This document shows, one piece after another, positions 35,705-44,919 of a stretch of DNA of 64,000 nucleotides (position 1 is its first letter; every line of letters starts with the position of its first letter). The stretch comes from Clostridium felsineum DSM 794. Lineage in GTDB: Bacteria; Bacillota; Clostridia; Clostridiales; Clostridiaceae. Made by a program: the position numbers and the translations under genes. The stretch is from the NCBI RefSeq assembly GCF_002006355.2, contig NZ_CP096980.1:1550001-1614000 (forward strand), read 5' to 3'. The notes under the pieces are model-generated. The model worked only from the letters and a program-made list of their open reading frames with translations, was not told the origin of the DNA and searched no databases.

Positions 35705-36499
35705 ATGTTAACAAATATTAATTCAAAAGCTTATGATATCATGGCATCAAGACAAAGCAGAAAGATACTTACAGGAATACTATCAGCAGTGGAGACTTTT
35801 AAAAATGGTGATGGAAAGGAATTAGATTGTGCTGTTATTTTTTATGATGTATTTAAGGTGTTGATACCTTTAAAACACATGAGCATATCAAGAGAAAATA
35901 AGAGAGTTGTAAGAAGCATGATAGGTGCAGAGATTGATTTCGTTGTGAAAGAAATTGATGAAAAAAATAAAATAGCAGCTGCATCACGAACTGAGGCAAT
36001 GGAGCTTAGGAAATCACTAGAACTAAAGAAGCATAAAGTAGGAGATAAAATTTCAGTTAGGGTTACATCTGTTGGAAGAGATAACTGTAGAGTAGATTGT
36101 TATGGATTAGAAACGAAAGTACCTATAGATGAAATAGACTACGGATATATAGATGATATAAGTAAATTTGTTAAGATGGGTACTAAAGTACAGGCTGTTA
36201 TCAAGGAACTTGATTTGGAAAAGGATAAAATAAAGGTTTCAATTAAAGAGGCAAAGGAAGATCCTTACGAGCAGTTAATAAAATCTATAACTAAAGGTGG
36301 AGAGTATTTAGGAGTAGTTACAGGTATTCAGGAATATGGGGTGTTTTTTAATATTAGAAAAGGAGTAAACTGTCTTTGTCCGTTTCCTAACTGGACAAAC
36401 TTTGCTCCAACTATTGGTGAGAAGTATGTTGTTAAAATAAAGAATATTGATTACAAGGAAAGGAAGATTGATGCTAATATTATGAGAAGTATAGGGTAG
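35705..36499 (+). CDS. S1-domain RNA-binding protein
   Basis: A 264-residue protein with up to three OB-fold S1 repeats: a divergent one near residues 15-95, then GDKISVRVTSVGRDNCRVDC (about 112-185), then GGEYLGVVTGIQEYGVFFNI with the final KIDANI (about 197-262). No nuclease or ATPase domain is present, unlike PNPase or RNase R. S1 proteins bind single-stranded RNA. Given the many RNA leaders in this window, it could act on them, but no direct link is visible. AAGGAG ribosome binding site. Confidence 0.75.
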   Translation: MLTNINSKAYDIMASRQSRKILTGILSAVETFKNGDGKELDCAVIFYDVFKVLIPLKHMSISRENKRVVRSMIGAEIDFVVKEIDEKNKIAAASRTEAMELRKSLELKKHKVGDKISVRVTSVGRDNCRVDCYGLETKVPIDEIDYGYIDDISKFVKMGTKVQAVIKELDLEKDKIKVSIKEAKEDPYEQLIKSITKGGEYLGVVTGIQEYGVFFNIRKGVNCLCPFPNWTNFAPTIGEKYVVKIKNIDYKERKIDANIMRSIG

Positions 36500-36599
36500 G
36501 AGAGATTTTATTAAGGCTAGATAATATTTATATTGGATATTATCTAGTTTATGTAAAATAATTTAAAATAAGTATTAAAAATAATTATAAGTATTATTA

Positions 36600-36608
36600 T
36601 GATATAAT
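36600..36608 (+). promoter_or_regulatory. Extended -10 promoter of the SIR2 gene
   Basis: TGATATAAT is a near-ideal extended -10 element, 58 nt before the SIR2 start. The surrounding 165 bases are AT-rich and hold no gene. Confidence 0.45.
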
Positions 36609-36665
36609 TGGTAATGAACAAATATCTATTATTTATGTTTATAATGTTAAGTTGGAGGGACATAT

Positions 36666-39104
36666 ATGGAAACAGTTAAATTTGAAAATGTAAAGGAAGA
36701 AATAAAAAGCCTTATAAAGAATCGAAAGTTAATCCCGATTATTGGAGCGGGATTTACTTTTGGAGAAAAAGCGTTTAATGGTGTAGTACCTAATGGAAAT
36801 ATGATGGAACAACATATGAGGGATGAATTAATAAAAGAAAAACCTAATTTGAAAAATAAGTTGATTGAAAAAGGGTTTCAGGATATAGGTAAATATTACA
36901 TAAGGTATATAAACAAGAATAAAAGAGATAATTTTCTAAAAGATAATTTTACGAATGTTGTTTTAAATAGTTATAAACAATTATTTGTTAAAATAAATTG
37001 GCCATGTATTTACACACTAAATTTTGACGATGCACTTGAAAGATATAATAATTATGAGGTTATTTATCCATATAAAAATTATAAAGAAAATATAAGAGAA
37101 GAATTCAAATGTATTTTTAAATTACATGGTGATGCAAAGTATGAAATAAAATATAAGGATAGTAACTTGATTTTTAGTAGAAATGATTATATTAAAAGTT
37201 TGACAGATAATTCAGAAATAAGACGTTTTTTTGAGATGGACTACATTGGAAACAACATAATGTATGTAGGTTGTAGTTTGAAGAATGAATTAGATTTGTT
37301 ATTTTCTGTATATAAAACAACACAAATTTCTAAGTTTAAAGTTAATAGATATTATATAACAGATCAAAAACTTGATGAACTCGAGTTAGCTGATTTAGAA
37401 GATTATAATATAACTAAAGTTGTACTCATAGATAATTACAATGATTTTTATAATGAGATGAATAAGATTAATAATAGTACGAATGAAATTGAAATAGATG
37501 AATTGGAGATGTTTAGAAATATACAGTTAGAAAAAATAAATATGAGTACAGAAGAAAATCTTAAAAATTTACTTTTTTCTATCAGTGGAATTAATGAGAA
37601 TGAAAAATTCAAGTATAGATTGCCAAACTTTTATATGTATAGGACAGTATCAGATAAAATTATTGAGAATTTAGAAACTAAAAGAGTTCATTTGATTGTA
37701 GGACATAGAATGAGTGGAAAAACGTATTTGGTATTTAATCTAATTGATAAAATTAAAGACAGGGATACTTATTTTATACCATCAAAGTATAATGTGAATT
37801 TTATAAATTTAGATAAATTAATTAATAAAAAAAGAATAGTAATATTTTTCGATAGTAGTACTTTAGGAATAGATGAATTAGATTATATAATAACAAATAA
37901 ACATAGAATAAATGAGAATGATATATACATATTTATATTATTAAATACTTCAGATAAATTATTATTATCTTCATTTAGAGATGATGATTATATAGATTTA
38001 GATATTGAACTATACAATCAATTAAAAGGTAACGAAGTAAATAAAATTAATGAGAAATTATCGTTAAAGACACTACCTAAATTTGGATACAAATTATCTA
38101 TTCTGGATAATTTGTATAGTTATCAAGATTTTTGTAAAAATAACTATCCGGAAATTTTTGCTAAATGTGATTTGAAAAGTGTAGATATTCCACTTAATGA
38201 ATCAGAATTAATTACATTTATAATGTTGGCTACTAATGATAAATTGCTTCTTTCTGAAATAAAGATATTAGGATTAGAGGTAGAAATAAGTAAGATTATT
38301 GATAATTATAATACAATAATACAAGTAGATTATACTTTGAGAATAGAAAAGGGATATTCAGTAGGATATAAAATAGTTCCTAATGCTAAATATTGGATTC
38401 TTACTGCTTTGGGTAATTTTGCCAAGATAAAAACTAATAGAGTTGATATTGCAAAAGCAATTTGTAAGATAGTGAAACTATTGAGAAAAGAGCAAGAGCA
38501 TTTTGAAACAAGCATACAAATAATGTTGTTTGATACTTTAAATGATATATTTCCAAGTGAAAAAGGTGGGGCAGTGGGGTTGATACATAAAATATATGAA
38601 GAACTTGGTGAAATATTGCACGGGGATAATCATTATTTAATACAAAGAGCAAAAAGTATTCTATACCTTGATAGTGATAGAATAAAAGAATTAAGAAAAG
38701 GTGTGTTATTTGCAGATACTTCTCATAGAAATCTTATAAAAGAAAAAGAAAGTTGTAATATTGAGAAAAAAACTAGGAAAATTGAAAATGTAATACAACA
38801 TGCAGTGCTTACTAAAGCGATGTTATACGGAAGAATAATAAATATTAATAAATATTCCAATATTGATGATATAAAGAGAACTATTGAAAATTATTATGAA
38901 GCATTTAATGCTAATGATAATCAAGCTTATGTTAGAGGACTAATGAAAAAAACATTAAAAAATAAGCATAGTACTAAATCAGATTTATATATGCTAATTA
39001 CCAATTATAAAAATGCAGGAGAACTGGGGAAAGAGTATCGAAGGAAAATTAGTTTTATAGCGAATACACTAAAAAGTTATGAAAAAAATAATTTTAGAAA
39101 GTAA
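36666..39104 (+). CDS. SIR2-domain protein with P-loop NTPase, candidate antiphage protein
   Basis: An 812-residue protein. The N-terminal SIR2-like NADase domain (residues 1-260) has LIPIIGAGFTFGE, PCIYTLNFDDALE, FKLHGDA and NIMYVGCSLKNELD. A P-loop VGHRMSGKTYL lies near residue 345, followed by a helical region without repeats recognisable by eye. SIR2 fused to STAND-type NTPases is the layout of known defence proteins (for example Avs5-like). It would deplete NAD when triggered by a phage component. It has its own promoter, and repeated leader copy B begins 37 nt downstream. The defence role is inferred from architecture. Confidence 0.75.
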   Translation: METVKFENVKEEIKSLIKNRKLIPIIGAGFTFGEKAFNGVVPNGNMMEQHMRDELIKEKPNLKNKLIEKGFQDIGKYYIRYINKNKRDNFLKDNFTNVVLNSYKQLFVKINWPCIYTLNFDDALERYNNYEVIYPYKNYKENIREEFKCIFKLHGDAKYEIKYKDSNLIFSRNDYIKSLTDNSEIRRFFEMDYIGNNIMYVGCSLKNELDLLFSVYKTTQISKFKVNRYYITDQKLDELELADLEDYNITKVVLIDNYNDFYNEMNKINNSTNEIEIDELEMFRNIQLEKINMSTEENLKNLLFSISGINENEKFKYRLPNFYMYRTVSDKIIENLETKRVHLIVGHRMSGKTYLVFNLIDKIKDRDTYFIPSKYNVNFINLDKLINKKRIVIFFDSSTLGIDELDYIITNKHRINENDIYIFILLNTSDKLLLSSFRDDDYIDLDIELYNQLKGNEVNKINEKLSLKTLPKFGYKLSILDNLYSYQDFCKNNYPEIFAKCDLKSVDIPLNESELITFIMLATNDKLLLSEIKILGLEVEISKIIDNYNTIIQVDYTLRIEKGYSVGYKIVPNAKYWILTALGNFAKIKTNRVDIAKAICKIVKLLRKEQEHFETSIQIMLFDTLNDIFPSEKGGAVGLIHKIYEELGEILHGDNHYLIQRAKSILYLDSDRIKELRKGVLFADTSHRNLIKEKESCNIEKKTRKIENVIQHAVLTKAMLYGRIININKYSNIDDIKRTIENYYEAFNANDNQAYVRGLMKKTLKNKHSTKSDLYMLITNYKNAGELGKEYRRKISFIANTLKSYEKNNFRK

Positions 39105-39140
39105 AAAACAATTTATTAATATTAGAAATTTAATTTGGTA

Positions 39141-39286
39141 GTGATAAAAACCAAAAATCAGTGTATAAGAATAGTAGAGACATTTTTAAAGTCTTTGCTA
39201 TTCTTTTTTTATTGGCAACATTTATTATTAGGTCAATTGACTAACAAACTGTGTATAGGCAAATTCTGTTTATATGCAGTTTTTTT
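39141..39286 (+). promoter_or_regulatory. Repeated leader element, copy B (promoter, P1, P2, P3)
   Basis: GTGATA-17-TATAAG, then P1 AGAATAGTAGAGAC (39168-39181) pairing with GTCTTTGCTATTCT (39191-39204) and T7, P2 TTAG-G-TC / GACTAA (39228-39244), and P3 AACTGTGTATAGGCA (39247-39261) pairing with TGTTTATATGCAGTT (39267-39281) and T6. The next ATG is at 39315, 28 nt past the T run. Confidence 0.8.
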
Positions 39287-39314
39287 ATACAAAAAATTAA
39301 TAAGGAGGAGAAAC

Positions 39315-39461
39315 ATGACATTAATAGTTTATAACAAAGAAACAGGAAGAGAACTAGATAAATACGACAAAATGACTTCTATTAGGGGTTCAGAACTTAA
39401 GAACATCATATCAAGAATTGAAAGAGAGTATAGGACAAGTACTGTTTTTATTATCAAATAA
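39315..39461 (+). CDS. Small protein of 48 residues, unknown
   Basis: AGGAGGAG lies before ATG 39315; longer upstream readings would run through the leader element and are not used. The product begins MTLIVYNKETGRELDKYDKM and is alpha/beta-like and soluble. It is expressed behind leader copy B and followed 24 nt later by a larger gene. No family is recognised. Confidence 0.5.
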   Translation: MTLIVYNKETGRELDKYDKMTSIRGSELKNIISRIEREYRTSTVFIIK

Positions 39462-39485
39462 TTAAAAATAAAAGGTGGAATTATA

Positions 39486-40547
39486 ATGGAAAATAAAGAG
39501 TTAGTAAAAGAAAATGAGAAGGAAGTTGCAACACTGGGAGATGGACAAGTATTTATTAAAAGAACACCTCATGGAGCTATAAAGTCTATATGTGCAAAAT
39601 TAAAATTAGAAGAAACAAAAGGAGAACTAGCCAATATACAGGGAAATATTAGCATCACGGCTGCTGGATATAATACACTTAATAAAATAGCAAGTATAAG
39701 TATATTTACTCCTGAAAAATTAACATTACCAGATGGGAGTGTTGTCGTAAATCCATTTCCTGTTTTTGATAAAGAAAGCGGAAGCATAGAGAAAGTATGG
39801 GTGAGGAAGACGGCAATAGGATATGCTCCTAGTGGTAATTTAGTTATAACATCTACTACTTTACTCTACGACATTAAGCTTTATTTTATACAGGATTTAA
39901 TTAAGAAAATCAAAAAAAATAAAGCAGTAGGACGAATAACTGTTGAAAGTCTACTTACAGAAGAAGAAAAGGGCAAAGGAATTTTTATACCCACACAAGG
40001 TAAAATTGGAGTGTATGCTAACCTTGAAAATATAGATGCATTAACGTGCTTTGAAACTTTTGTACAGAATAAATTATTTGGAGATAGGAAAGCACAAACC
40101 GTTGCAGAGAGAAATGTACTTAAAAAACATCCTGCTTTAGCTTTTTCCAAAGTACAGGCTACAGGTCAAGAAAAGCGTCATGAAGTATATATCCAAGTTA
40201 TTGGATGGAACAATGATCTTACACAAAAGGATTATATGAAACTTGCAACTATGTACGAAAATGGAGAGAACATAAGTGATTATAAAGGTATTAATGTTGA
40301 AGGGTATGAAGTATCCGGAGATATATCTGATGAAGATTTAAAAGCAAGTGCAGATGAAGAAGAAATAAATAATGAAGAAGAAAATACTATAGTTCATGAG
40401 CTTACAGAAAAAACGGCAGAACCTGTTCAGCAAATAATTATAGATACTGAAAAGGATAAAGTTAAAGTACCCGTTGGTAATGAAAATAACTTATTTGATA
40501 ACAATGGAAAAATAAAAATAGAAGACTTGGGAGATGATCCATTCTAA
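39486..40547 (+). CDS. Possible ssDNA-handling protein with SSB-like acidic tail
   Basis: A 353-residue protein. The N-terminal 240 residues are alpha/beta (for example GNISITAAGYNTLNKIASISIF and KAQTVAERNVLKKHPALAFSK). An acidic linker (about 265-330) leads to a C-terminal tip LGDDPF that closely resembles the DDDIPF tail of SSB. In SSB this tip recruits repair enzymes. It sits just before a UvrD-type helicase. A recombination-mediator or annealing role is possible, but the fold is not recognised and no RecT signature is clear. Confidence 0.45.
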   Translation: MENKELVKENEKEVATLGDGQVFIKRTPHGAIKSICAKLKLEETKGELANIQGNISITAAGYNTLNKIASISIFTPEKLTLPDGSVVVNPFPVFDKESGSIEKVWVRKTAIGYAPSGNLVITSTTLLYDIKLYFIQDLIKKIKKNKAVGRITVESLLTEEEKGKGIFIPTQGKIGVYANLENIDALTCFETFVQNKLFGDRKAQTVAERNVLKKHPALAFSKVQATGQEKRHEVYIQVIGWNNDLTQKDYMKLATMYENGENISDYKGINVEGYEVSGDISDEDLKASADEEEINNEEENTIVHELTEKTAEPVQQIIIDTEKDKVKVPVGNENNLFDNNGKIKIEDLGDDPF

Positions 40548-40582
40548 ATATAAAATAATTAATAATAATTAAATTTATTAAA

Positions 40583-40627
40583 AATCCTCTTCTTATAAGA
40601 ATTTTATAGGTTGAGGATTTTATTTTT
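40583..40627 (+). terminator. Terminator-like hairpin before the first UvrD-type helicase
   Basis: AATCCTC (40583-40589) pairs with GAGGATT (40613-40619), followed by a T-rich run. It lies about 40 nt before the helicase start; AAGGAGAG lies between. Confidence 0.6.
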
Positions 40628-40667
40628 TATATGCTAAGCAAATTGAAATATAAGGAGAGATATTCAG

Positions 40668-42572
40668 ATGATTAACGAAAAAGAATTGCTAAAAGGATTA
40701 GATATTGACCAGAAAGAAGCTGTAACGGCTCCATTAGATAAGCCAGCTTGTGTAAGAGCAAATGCAGGTAGTGGAAAAACAAGGGTACTTTCATCAAGAG
40801 TTGCATATTTGGTTTTAAAGAAAGTTAGTGGCATTATGCTTTTAACTTTTACTAATAAGGCAGCTAAGGAAATGACAGAAAGAGTTCAAAAATTAGTAGG
40901 AGATAATATAAGTACTAGAATAATATCAGGAACTTTTCATCATATGGCTTGTATATTCTTAAGAAGGTATTCTAAGGCAGTTGGCATAGATAATAAATTT
41001 AGCATACTTAGCCAATCAGATGCAGAGTCTATTATAAGTAGAACACGCAAAGAGGTACTCTCTGAAATACCTAAAAATGAAGTTCCTAAAGATTTTCCTA
41101 CAGCTCCAAAGATAATGTCAAAGTATTCTTTCTATAGAAATAAATTTAAGGATATAACATTTGATGCTTTTTTAAGAAATATTAATATTATGCCCAAAAG
41201 TAGACAACTTATAGAAAATATAATTGAGGAATATGAAATATTTAAAAAAGAATCTAACTCACTGGATTTTGATGATTTGATTATATATTTTAGAAAACTG
41301 ATCTTAAGTTATATAAAAGTGAGGCAATCAATACATTCTGCTTATCCATATATTTTATGTGACGAGTACCAGGATGTAAATTATATTCAGAAAGATATTA
41401 TTGATATGCTGGATATGAATAATACTCAAATGGTGGTTGGTGATGAAGGACAGAGTATATATGGATGGCGTGGAAGTAACATAAACTACATTTTGAATTT
41501 TAAGGAAAATTATAAAAATGCTTTGATATATACTATAAGATACAATTATAGAAGTGGTTCAGGAATAGTAAAACTTGCTGAAAATGCTATAAACCTTAAT
41601 GTTGAAAAAGAAGAAAACAAAAAGATTATGATACCATTTCAAAAACAGAAGGTAATTCCAGTGATAAAAGGTTTTATAGATGAAGTAGAACAAGGGAATG
41701 TCATAGCAAACCAAATACTAAGTGAAAAATATAATTTTGGAGAAACAGCGGTACTTGTTAGAAGTAATAGACTCACACGAGATTTAGAATTTGCTTTTAG
41801 AAAAAGTCATATAAGATATAAAGTTGTTGGAGGTAATCCTTTTTATGAAAAGGCTCATATTAAAGATTTATTTGCGTTTTTAAAGTTTGAATACAATAGG
41901 AAGGATAGAATATCATTTATAAGAATTATTACTATGGCAAATGGTGTAGGGGCTAAGACAGCAGAGAAGATATATGAAACTTTTGGAAGATGCAATTTTA
42001 ATTATGAGTTTATCAGAACCCTTAAAGTCCCTAAAAAATCAAAGAATGATGTTGAAAATATATTTAATATCATGGAAGAAAGCGAGAATATTAAGTTTAC
42101 AGCAGAGAAATTACAATATATATGTGAGAGCTTTTATGAAAACTATTTATATGACGAATATAATGATGAAAGTATTGAAAATAGATTAAATGATGTTAGA
42201 AAGTTTATAGAGATGGCAGAGGAATATTTAACAATAGATAGATTCATAGAAGATTTAATACTAGATAACAAAAATGATGATGATGATAAGTCAGATGTAG
42301 TAACTATTTCTACTGTGCATAGGGCTAAGGGCTTAGAGTGGGATAATGTATTTTTACCATACCTAAATGATGATATATTTCCATCTAAGATGAGTACAAC
42401 TATAGAAGAACTACGAGAAGAACAAAGGTTATTTTATGTCGCAATAACTAGAGCAAAAAAGAATCTTTTTATTTCATATGTTAATGCTTTTACAGATGAT
42501 CCTAAGCAAAATATACAGTATTCGTCTGAATTTATAAAACAGCTAGATGGGAGGTTGTTTGTTGCGGAATAG
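40668..42572 (+). CDS. UvrD/Rep/PcrA-type DNA helicase 1
   Basis: A 634-residue SF1A helicase. Motifs in order: Q-motif LDIDQKEAV, I ANAGSGKTRV (residues about 29-38), Ia LTFTNKAAKEMTERV, II CDEYQDVNYIQ, III VVGDEGQSIYGWRGS, IV NYRSGSGIV, V ISTVHRAKGLEWDNVFLP, VI LFYVAITRAKK. Full length. PcrA/UvrD proteins unwind 3'-5' in repair and in rolling-circle or conjugative replication. A second helicase of the same family lies at 48696-50552. Confidence 0.9.
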   Translation: MINEKELLKGLDIDQKEAVTAPLDKPACVRANAGSGKTRVLSSRVAYLVLKKVSGIMLLTFTNKAAKEMTERVQKLVGDNISTRIISGTFHHMACIFLRRYSKAVGIDNKFSILSQSDAESIISRTRKEVLSEIPKNEVPKDFPTAPKIMSKYSFYRNKFKDITFDAFLRNINIMPKSRQLIENIIEEYEIFKKESNSLDFDDLIIYFRKLILSYIKVRQSIHSAYPYILCDEYQDVNYIQKDIIDMLDMNNTQMVVGDEGQSIYGWRGSNINYILNFKENYKNALIYTIRYNYRSGSGIVKLAENAINLNVEKEENKKIMIPFQKQKVIPVIKGFIDEVEQGNVIANQILSEKYNFGETAVLVRSNRLTRDLEFAFRKSHIRYKVVGGNPFYEKAHIKDLFAFLKFEYNRKDRISFIRIITMANGVGAKTAEKIYETFGRCNFNYEFIRTLKVPKKSKNDVENIFNIMEESENIKFTAEKLQYICESFYENYLYDEYNDESIENRLNDVRKFIEMAEEYLTIDRFIEDLILDNKNDDDDKSDVVTISTVHRAKGLEWDNVFLPYLNDDIFPSKMSTTIEELREEQRLFYVAITRAKKNLFISYVNAFTDDPKQNIQYSSEFIKQLDGRLFVAE

Positions 42573-42824
42573 ATAATAATATGTAGTTTTTATAGAGGAA
42601 CGTGAGTTAGTGAAAAGTATACTACCTGCGTTCTTTTATTTATAGAGTTGATTATAATATGTTGACATAGAGCAAAAAGTTGCTAATACATATTTTTTAA
42701 TAAAGTAAAACTAATAATGTACATTGAAAAAATTCAAATGTTTTATACATTTAATATGATATTGACATTTAGAATATAAAGAATTAATATATAAATATAA
42801 TAGTGACGAAGAGGTGAAAAATAT
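42573..42824 (+). other. Intergenic region upstream of the cargo pair
   Basis: About 250 bases. A short imperfect inverted repeat lies in 42596-42640 (GGAACGTGAG... CTGCGTTCTTT), probably a terminator for the helicase gene. It is followed by the promoter described separately and an AGAGGTG site before ATG 42825. Confidence 0.4.
42762..42790 (+). promoter_or_regulatory. Sigma-A type promoter of the XRE-ImmA cargo pair
   Basis: TTGACA (42762-42767), a 17-base spacer and TAATAT (42785-42790). This is the best-matching vegetative promoter seen in the window. It lies 34 nt before the cargo pair and suggests independent transcription of that pair. Confidence 0.65.
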
Positions 42825-43520
42825 ATGAATTTGTTAACTGAGAAATCAATATATACTGAGGGCGAAGCTTATATTGATTCTGTGATAGATGATAAATGTT
42901 TAGGTTGGCTGTTACCAATTTTAGAAACTGGTGAAACTGCTTGTAAAGCATTTATGAATTTAAATAGTGAATTTTTTAACTGTAAAGATTATTTAAATAT
43001 GGTTCCTGGGCATTTATTAAGTTATTGTATTAATAAGCAATTATCTACTCAAAGCTTGATTTCATCGTGTCCTTTTATATCATACAAAGAAGTAATTAAT
43101 AAAAGAAATGGTTATGCTATACCTATTTTAGGTAAGGAAAATGTTACTATTTCGGTAATGCGCAGTTCAAAACAAAAGCAAGTTGATTTAAGTGATAGAA
43201 GATATTTAAAGGAGAAATGTATAAGTAATGATGAAATAGATAGTCAATTATCAATGTTTAATGAATGTAACCAAGATTATTATAAAAAAGATAAATATCA
43301 TGGTGTGTTATTATATGGAACAAAAAAAGATTGGGAAGGTATTGAATTTGCTGATATAATTTTTTTTGATAGTAAATTAAAAAGAGAATGCTATTCTTTA
43401 GATTTAGTTAACAGACTACATATTTATGAATCTACAATGAGTAACGAAGAAAAAAATCAAACTTTATTGAACGCAAAGAATTTAATTAACAATGAAAAGA
43501 GTAATTTGGAGGCTGAGTAA
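42825..43520 (+). CDS. Unknown protein, partner of XRE-ImmA regulator
   Basis: A 231-residue soluble protein without recognised motifs. Notable parts are GWLLPILETGETACKAFMNLN near the start and YHGVLLYGTKKDWEGIEFADIIFF near residue 165. It lies 4 nt before the XRE-ImmA regulator and shares its promoter. In this layout the first gene is often a toxin or effector and the second its regulator or protease. That reading is inferred from gene order only. Confidence 0.45.
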   Translation: MNLLTEKSIYTEGEAYIDSVIDDKCLGWLLPILETGETACKAFMNLNSEFFNCKDYLNMVPGHLLSYCINKQLSTQSLISSCPFISYKEVINKRNGYAIPILGKENVTISVMRSSKQKQVDLSDRRYLKEKCISNDEIDSQLSMFNECNQDYYKKDKYHGVLLYGTKKDWEGIEFADIIFFDSKLKRECYSLDLVNRLHIYESTMSNEEKNQTLLNAKNLINNEKSNLEAE

Positions 43521-43524
43521 TGAC

Positions 43525-44676
43525 ATGAAATCGGGGAACAAAATAGTAAATTTAGTTGCAACAAACAAAGTAAGGTCAGTAATCCCTGAAAGAATAAAAG
43601 AAGCAAGAGTTTATAGAGGATTAACTCAACATGATTTAGCTGAAGAAATAGGTGTTACTCGTCAAGCAATTTGTAAGTATGAGACTGGTGTAAATATTCC
43701 GCCGGTAGATATGCTTTTAGAAATTTCACGAAAGTTAGATTTTCCAATTAATTTTTTCTATAAGAAACGAGTCGAAAATTGCAATGAAGGTGAGATTTAC
43801 TTCAGAAGTAGTACAATACCGAGTAAAACAAAAGATATGTTAAAACAAAAACTTAATTATCTTTCAACAGAAATTGTATATTTTGCTGAAAAATACATAA
43901 ATTTACCCCAAATAAATTTAATTGACATTAAATACAAAAACGAATATAATATGGACGATATTAAAAATATAGCTAAAAGTTTAAGAAAACATTGGAACTT
44001 AGGGAATAAACCAATAAGTAATTTAACATATATAATGCAAGAAAATGGATGTATAGTGGCTAAATTAACGTTAGATTCAAATAAAGTTGATGGATATTCA
44101 AGATGGTTAAATAATAGACCGTATACATTCATAGATATTAAGAAAAATGCAGCCGTAAGAGCAAGATTTACTTTAGCTCATGAACTAGGTCATATAATAT
44201 TGCATCGTAATCTTAAAAGTGGTGAAAACTTAAAAAGAAGAGAAAAAGAAGCACACTATTTTGCAGGCGAATTTTTATTCCCTAGTGAAGCTGTTATGGA
44301 TGAAATTTCATATGTATCTTTAGATTCTTTAGTTCCTATAAAGTATAAATGGGGAATATCTATTGGAGCTATAGTTCGTAGGTGTCTTGATTTAGAACTT
44401 ATTACTGAGGAAAGATATACTACACTGCAAAAACAAATTAGTAAACGAAAATGGCGTAAATTTGAGCCATTAGATGATGTGATTAAACTAGAAGAGCCAC
44501 AGTTATTTAAGGAAGCATTTAATTTGTTAGTAGATAATGGTGTTATGAAAAAATCAGAAATTGTTAATTCAATTTTACTTAGTGAAAATGAATTAACAGA
44601 TATATGTTGTTTACAGAAAGATTATTTTAAGGAAGAAAAATTAACTATAAATCCTAAGCTAAGCATAATTAAATAG
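43525..44676 (+). CDS. XRE-family regulator with ImmA/IrrE metallopeptidase domain
   Basis: ATG 43525 follows GGAGG in the end of the upstream gene. The 383-residue product has an HTH_3 domain (RIKEARVYRGLTQHDLAEEI, then TRQAICKYETG, residues about 20-75) and a zinc peptidase domain with AHELGHIILHR (HELGH at residues 219-223) and a downstream EAHYFAGEFLFP. Such fusions typically control mobile elements or act as antitoxin-like regulators. It probably regulates itself and the upstream unknown gene. Leader copy C lies 60 nt downstream. Confidence 0.85.
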   Translation: MKSGNKIVNLVATNKVRSVIPERIKEARVYRGLTQHDLAEEIGVTRQAICKYETGVNIPPVDMLLEISRKLDFPINFFYKKRVENCNEGEIYFRSSTIPSKTKDMLKQKLNYLSTEIVYFAEKYINLPQINLIDIKYKNEYNMDDIKNIAKSLRKHWNLGNKPISNLTYIMQENGCIVAKLTLDSNKVDGYSRWLNNRPYTFIDIKKNAAVRARFTLAHELGHIILHRNLKSGENLKRREKEAHYFAGEFLFPSEAVMDEISYVSLDSLVPIKYKWGISIGAIVRRCLDLELITEERYTTLQKQISKRKWRKFEPLDDVIKLEEPQLFKEAFNLLVDNGVMKKSEIVNSILLSENELTDICCLQKDYFKEEKLTINPKLSIIK

Positions 44677-44734
44677 ATACGTTTTAAAACATATTATCAA
44701 TATGAGAAATGAATTTTTTTGTATATAAATTAAA

Positions 44735-44884
44735 GTGATAAAATCAAAAAAATAATGTATAAGAATAGTAGAGGCATTTTTTAAGTCTTTGCTATTCTTT
44801 TTTTATTGGCAACAATTATTTTAGGTCAAAACTGACTAACAAACTGTATGTGAGTACAATTATGTGCTTATATGCAGTTTTTTT
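44735..44884 (+). promoter_or_regulatory. Repeated leader element, copy C (promoter, P1, P2, P3)
   Basis: GTGATA-17-TATAAG, then P1 AGAATAGTAGAGGC (44762-44775) with GTCTTTGCTATTCT (44785-44798) and T7, P2 TTAG-G-TCA / TGACTAA (44821-44839), and P3 AACTGTATGTGAGTACA with TGTGCTTATATGCAGTT (17 bp, several G.U pairs), ending T7. The Rad50-like gene starts 36 nt later. Confidence 0.8.
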
Positions 44885-44919
44885 ATATTTAATTTTAAAA
44901 TTTGAAAGGCGGAATTATT

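Noticed and set aside
42825..43520. Assignment of the 231-residue protein to a known toxin family
   Set aside because: No catalytic motif or family signature could be seen; only its gene order resembles toxin-regulator pairs.
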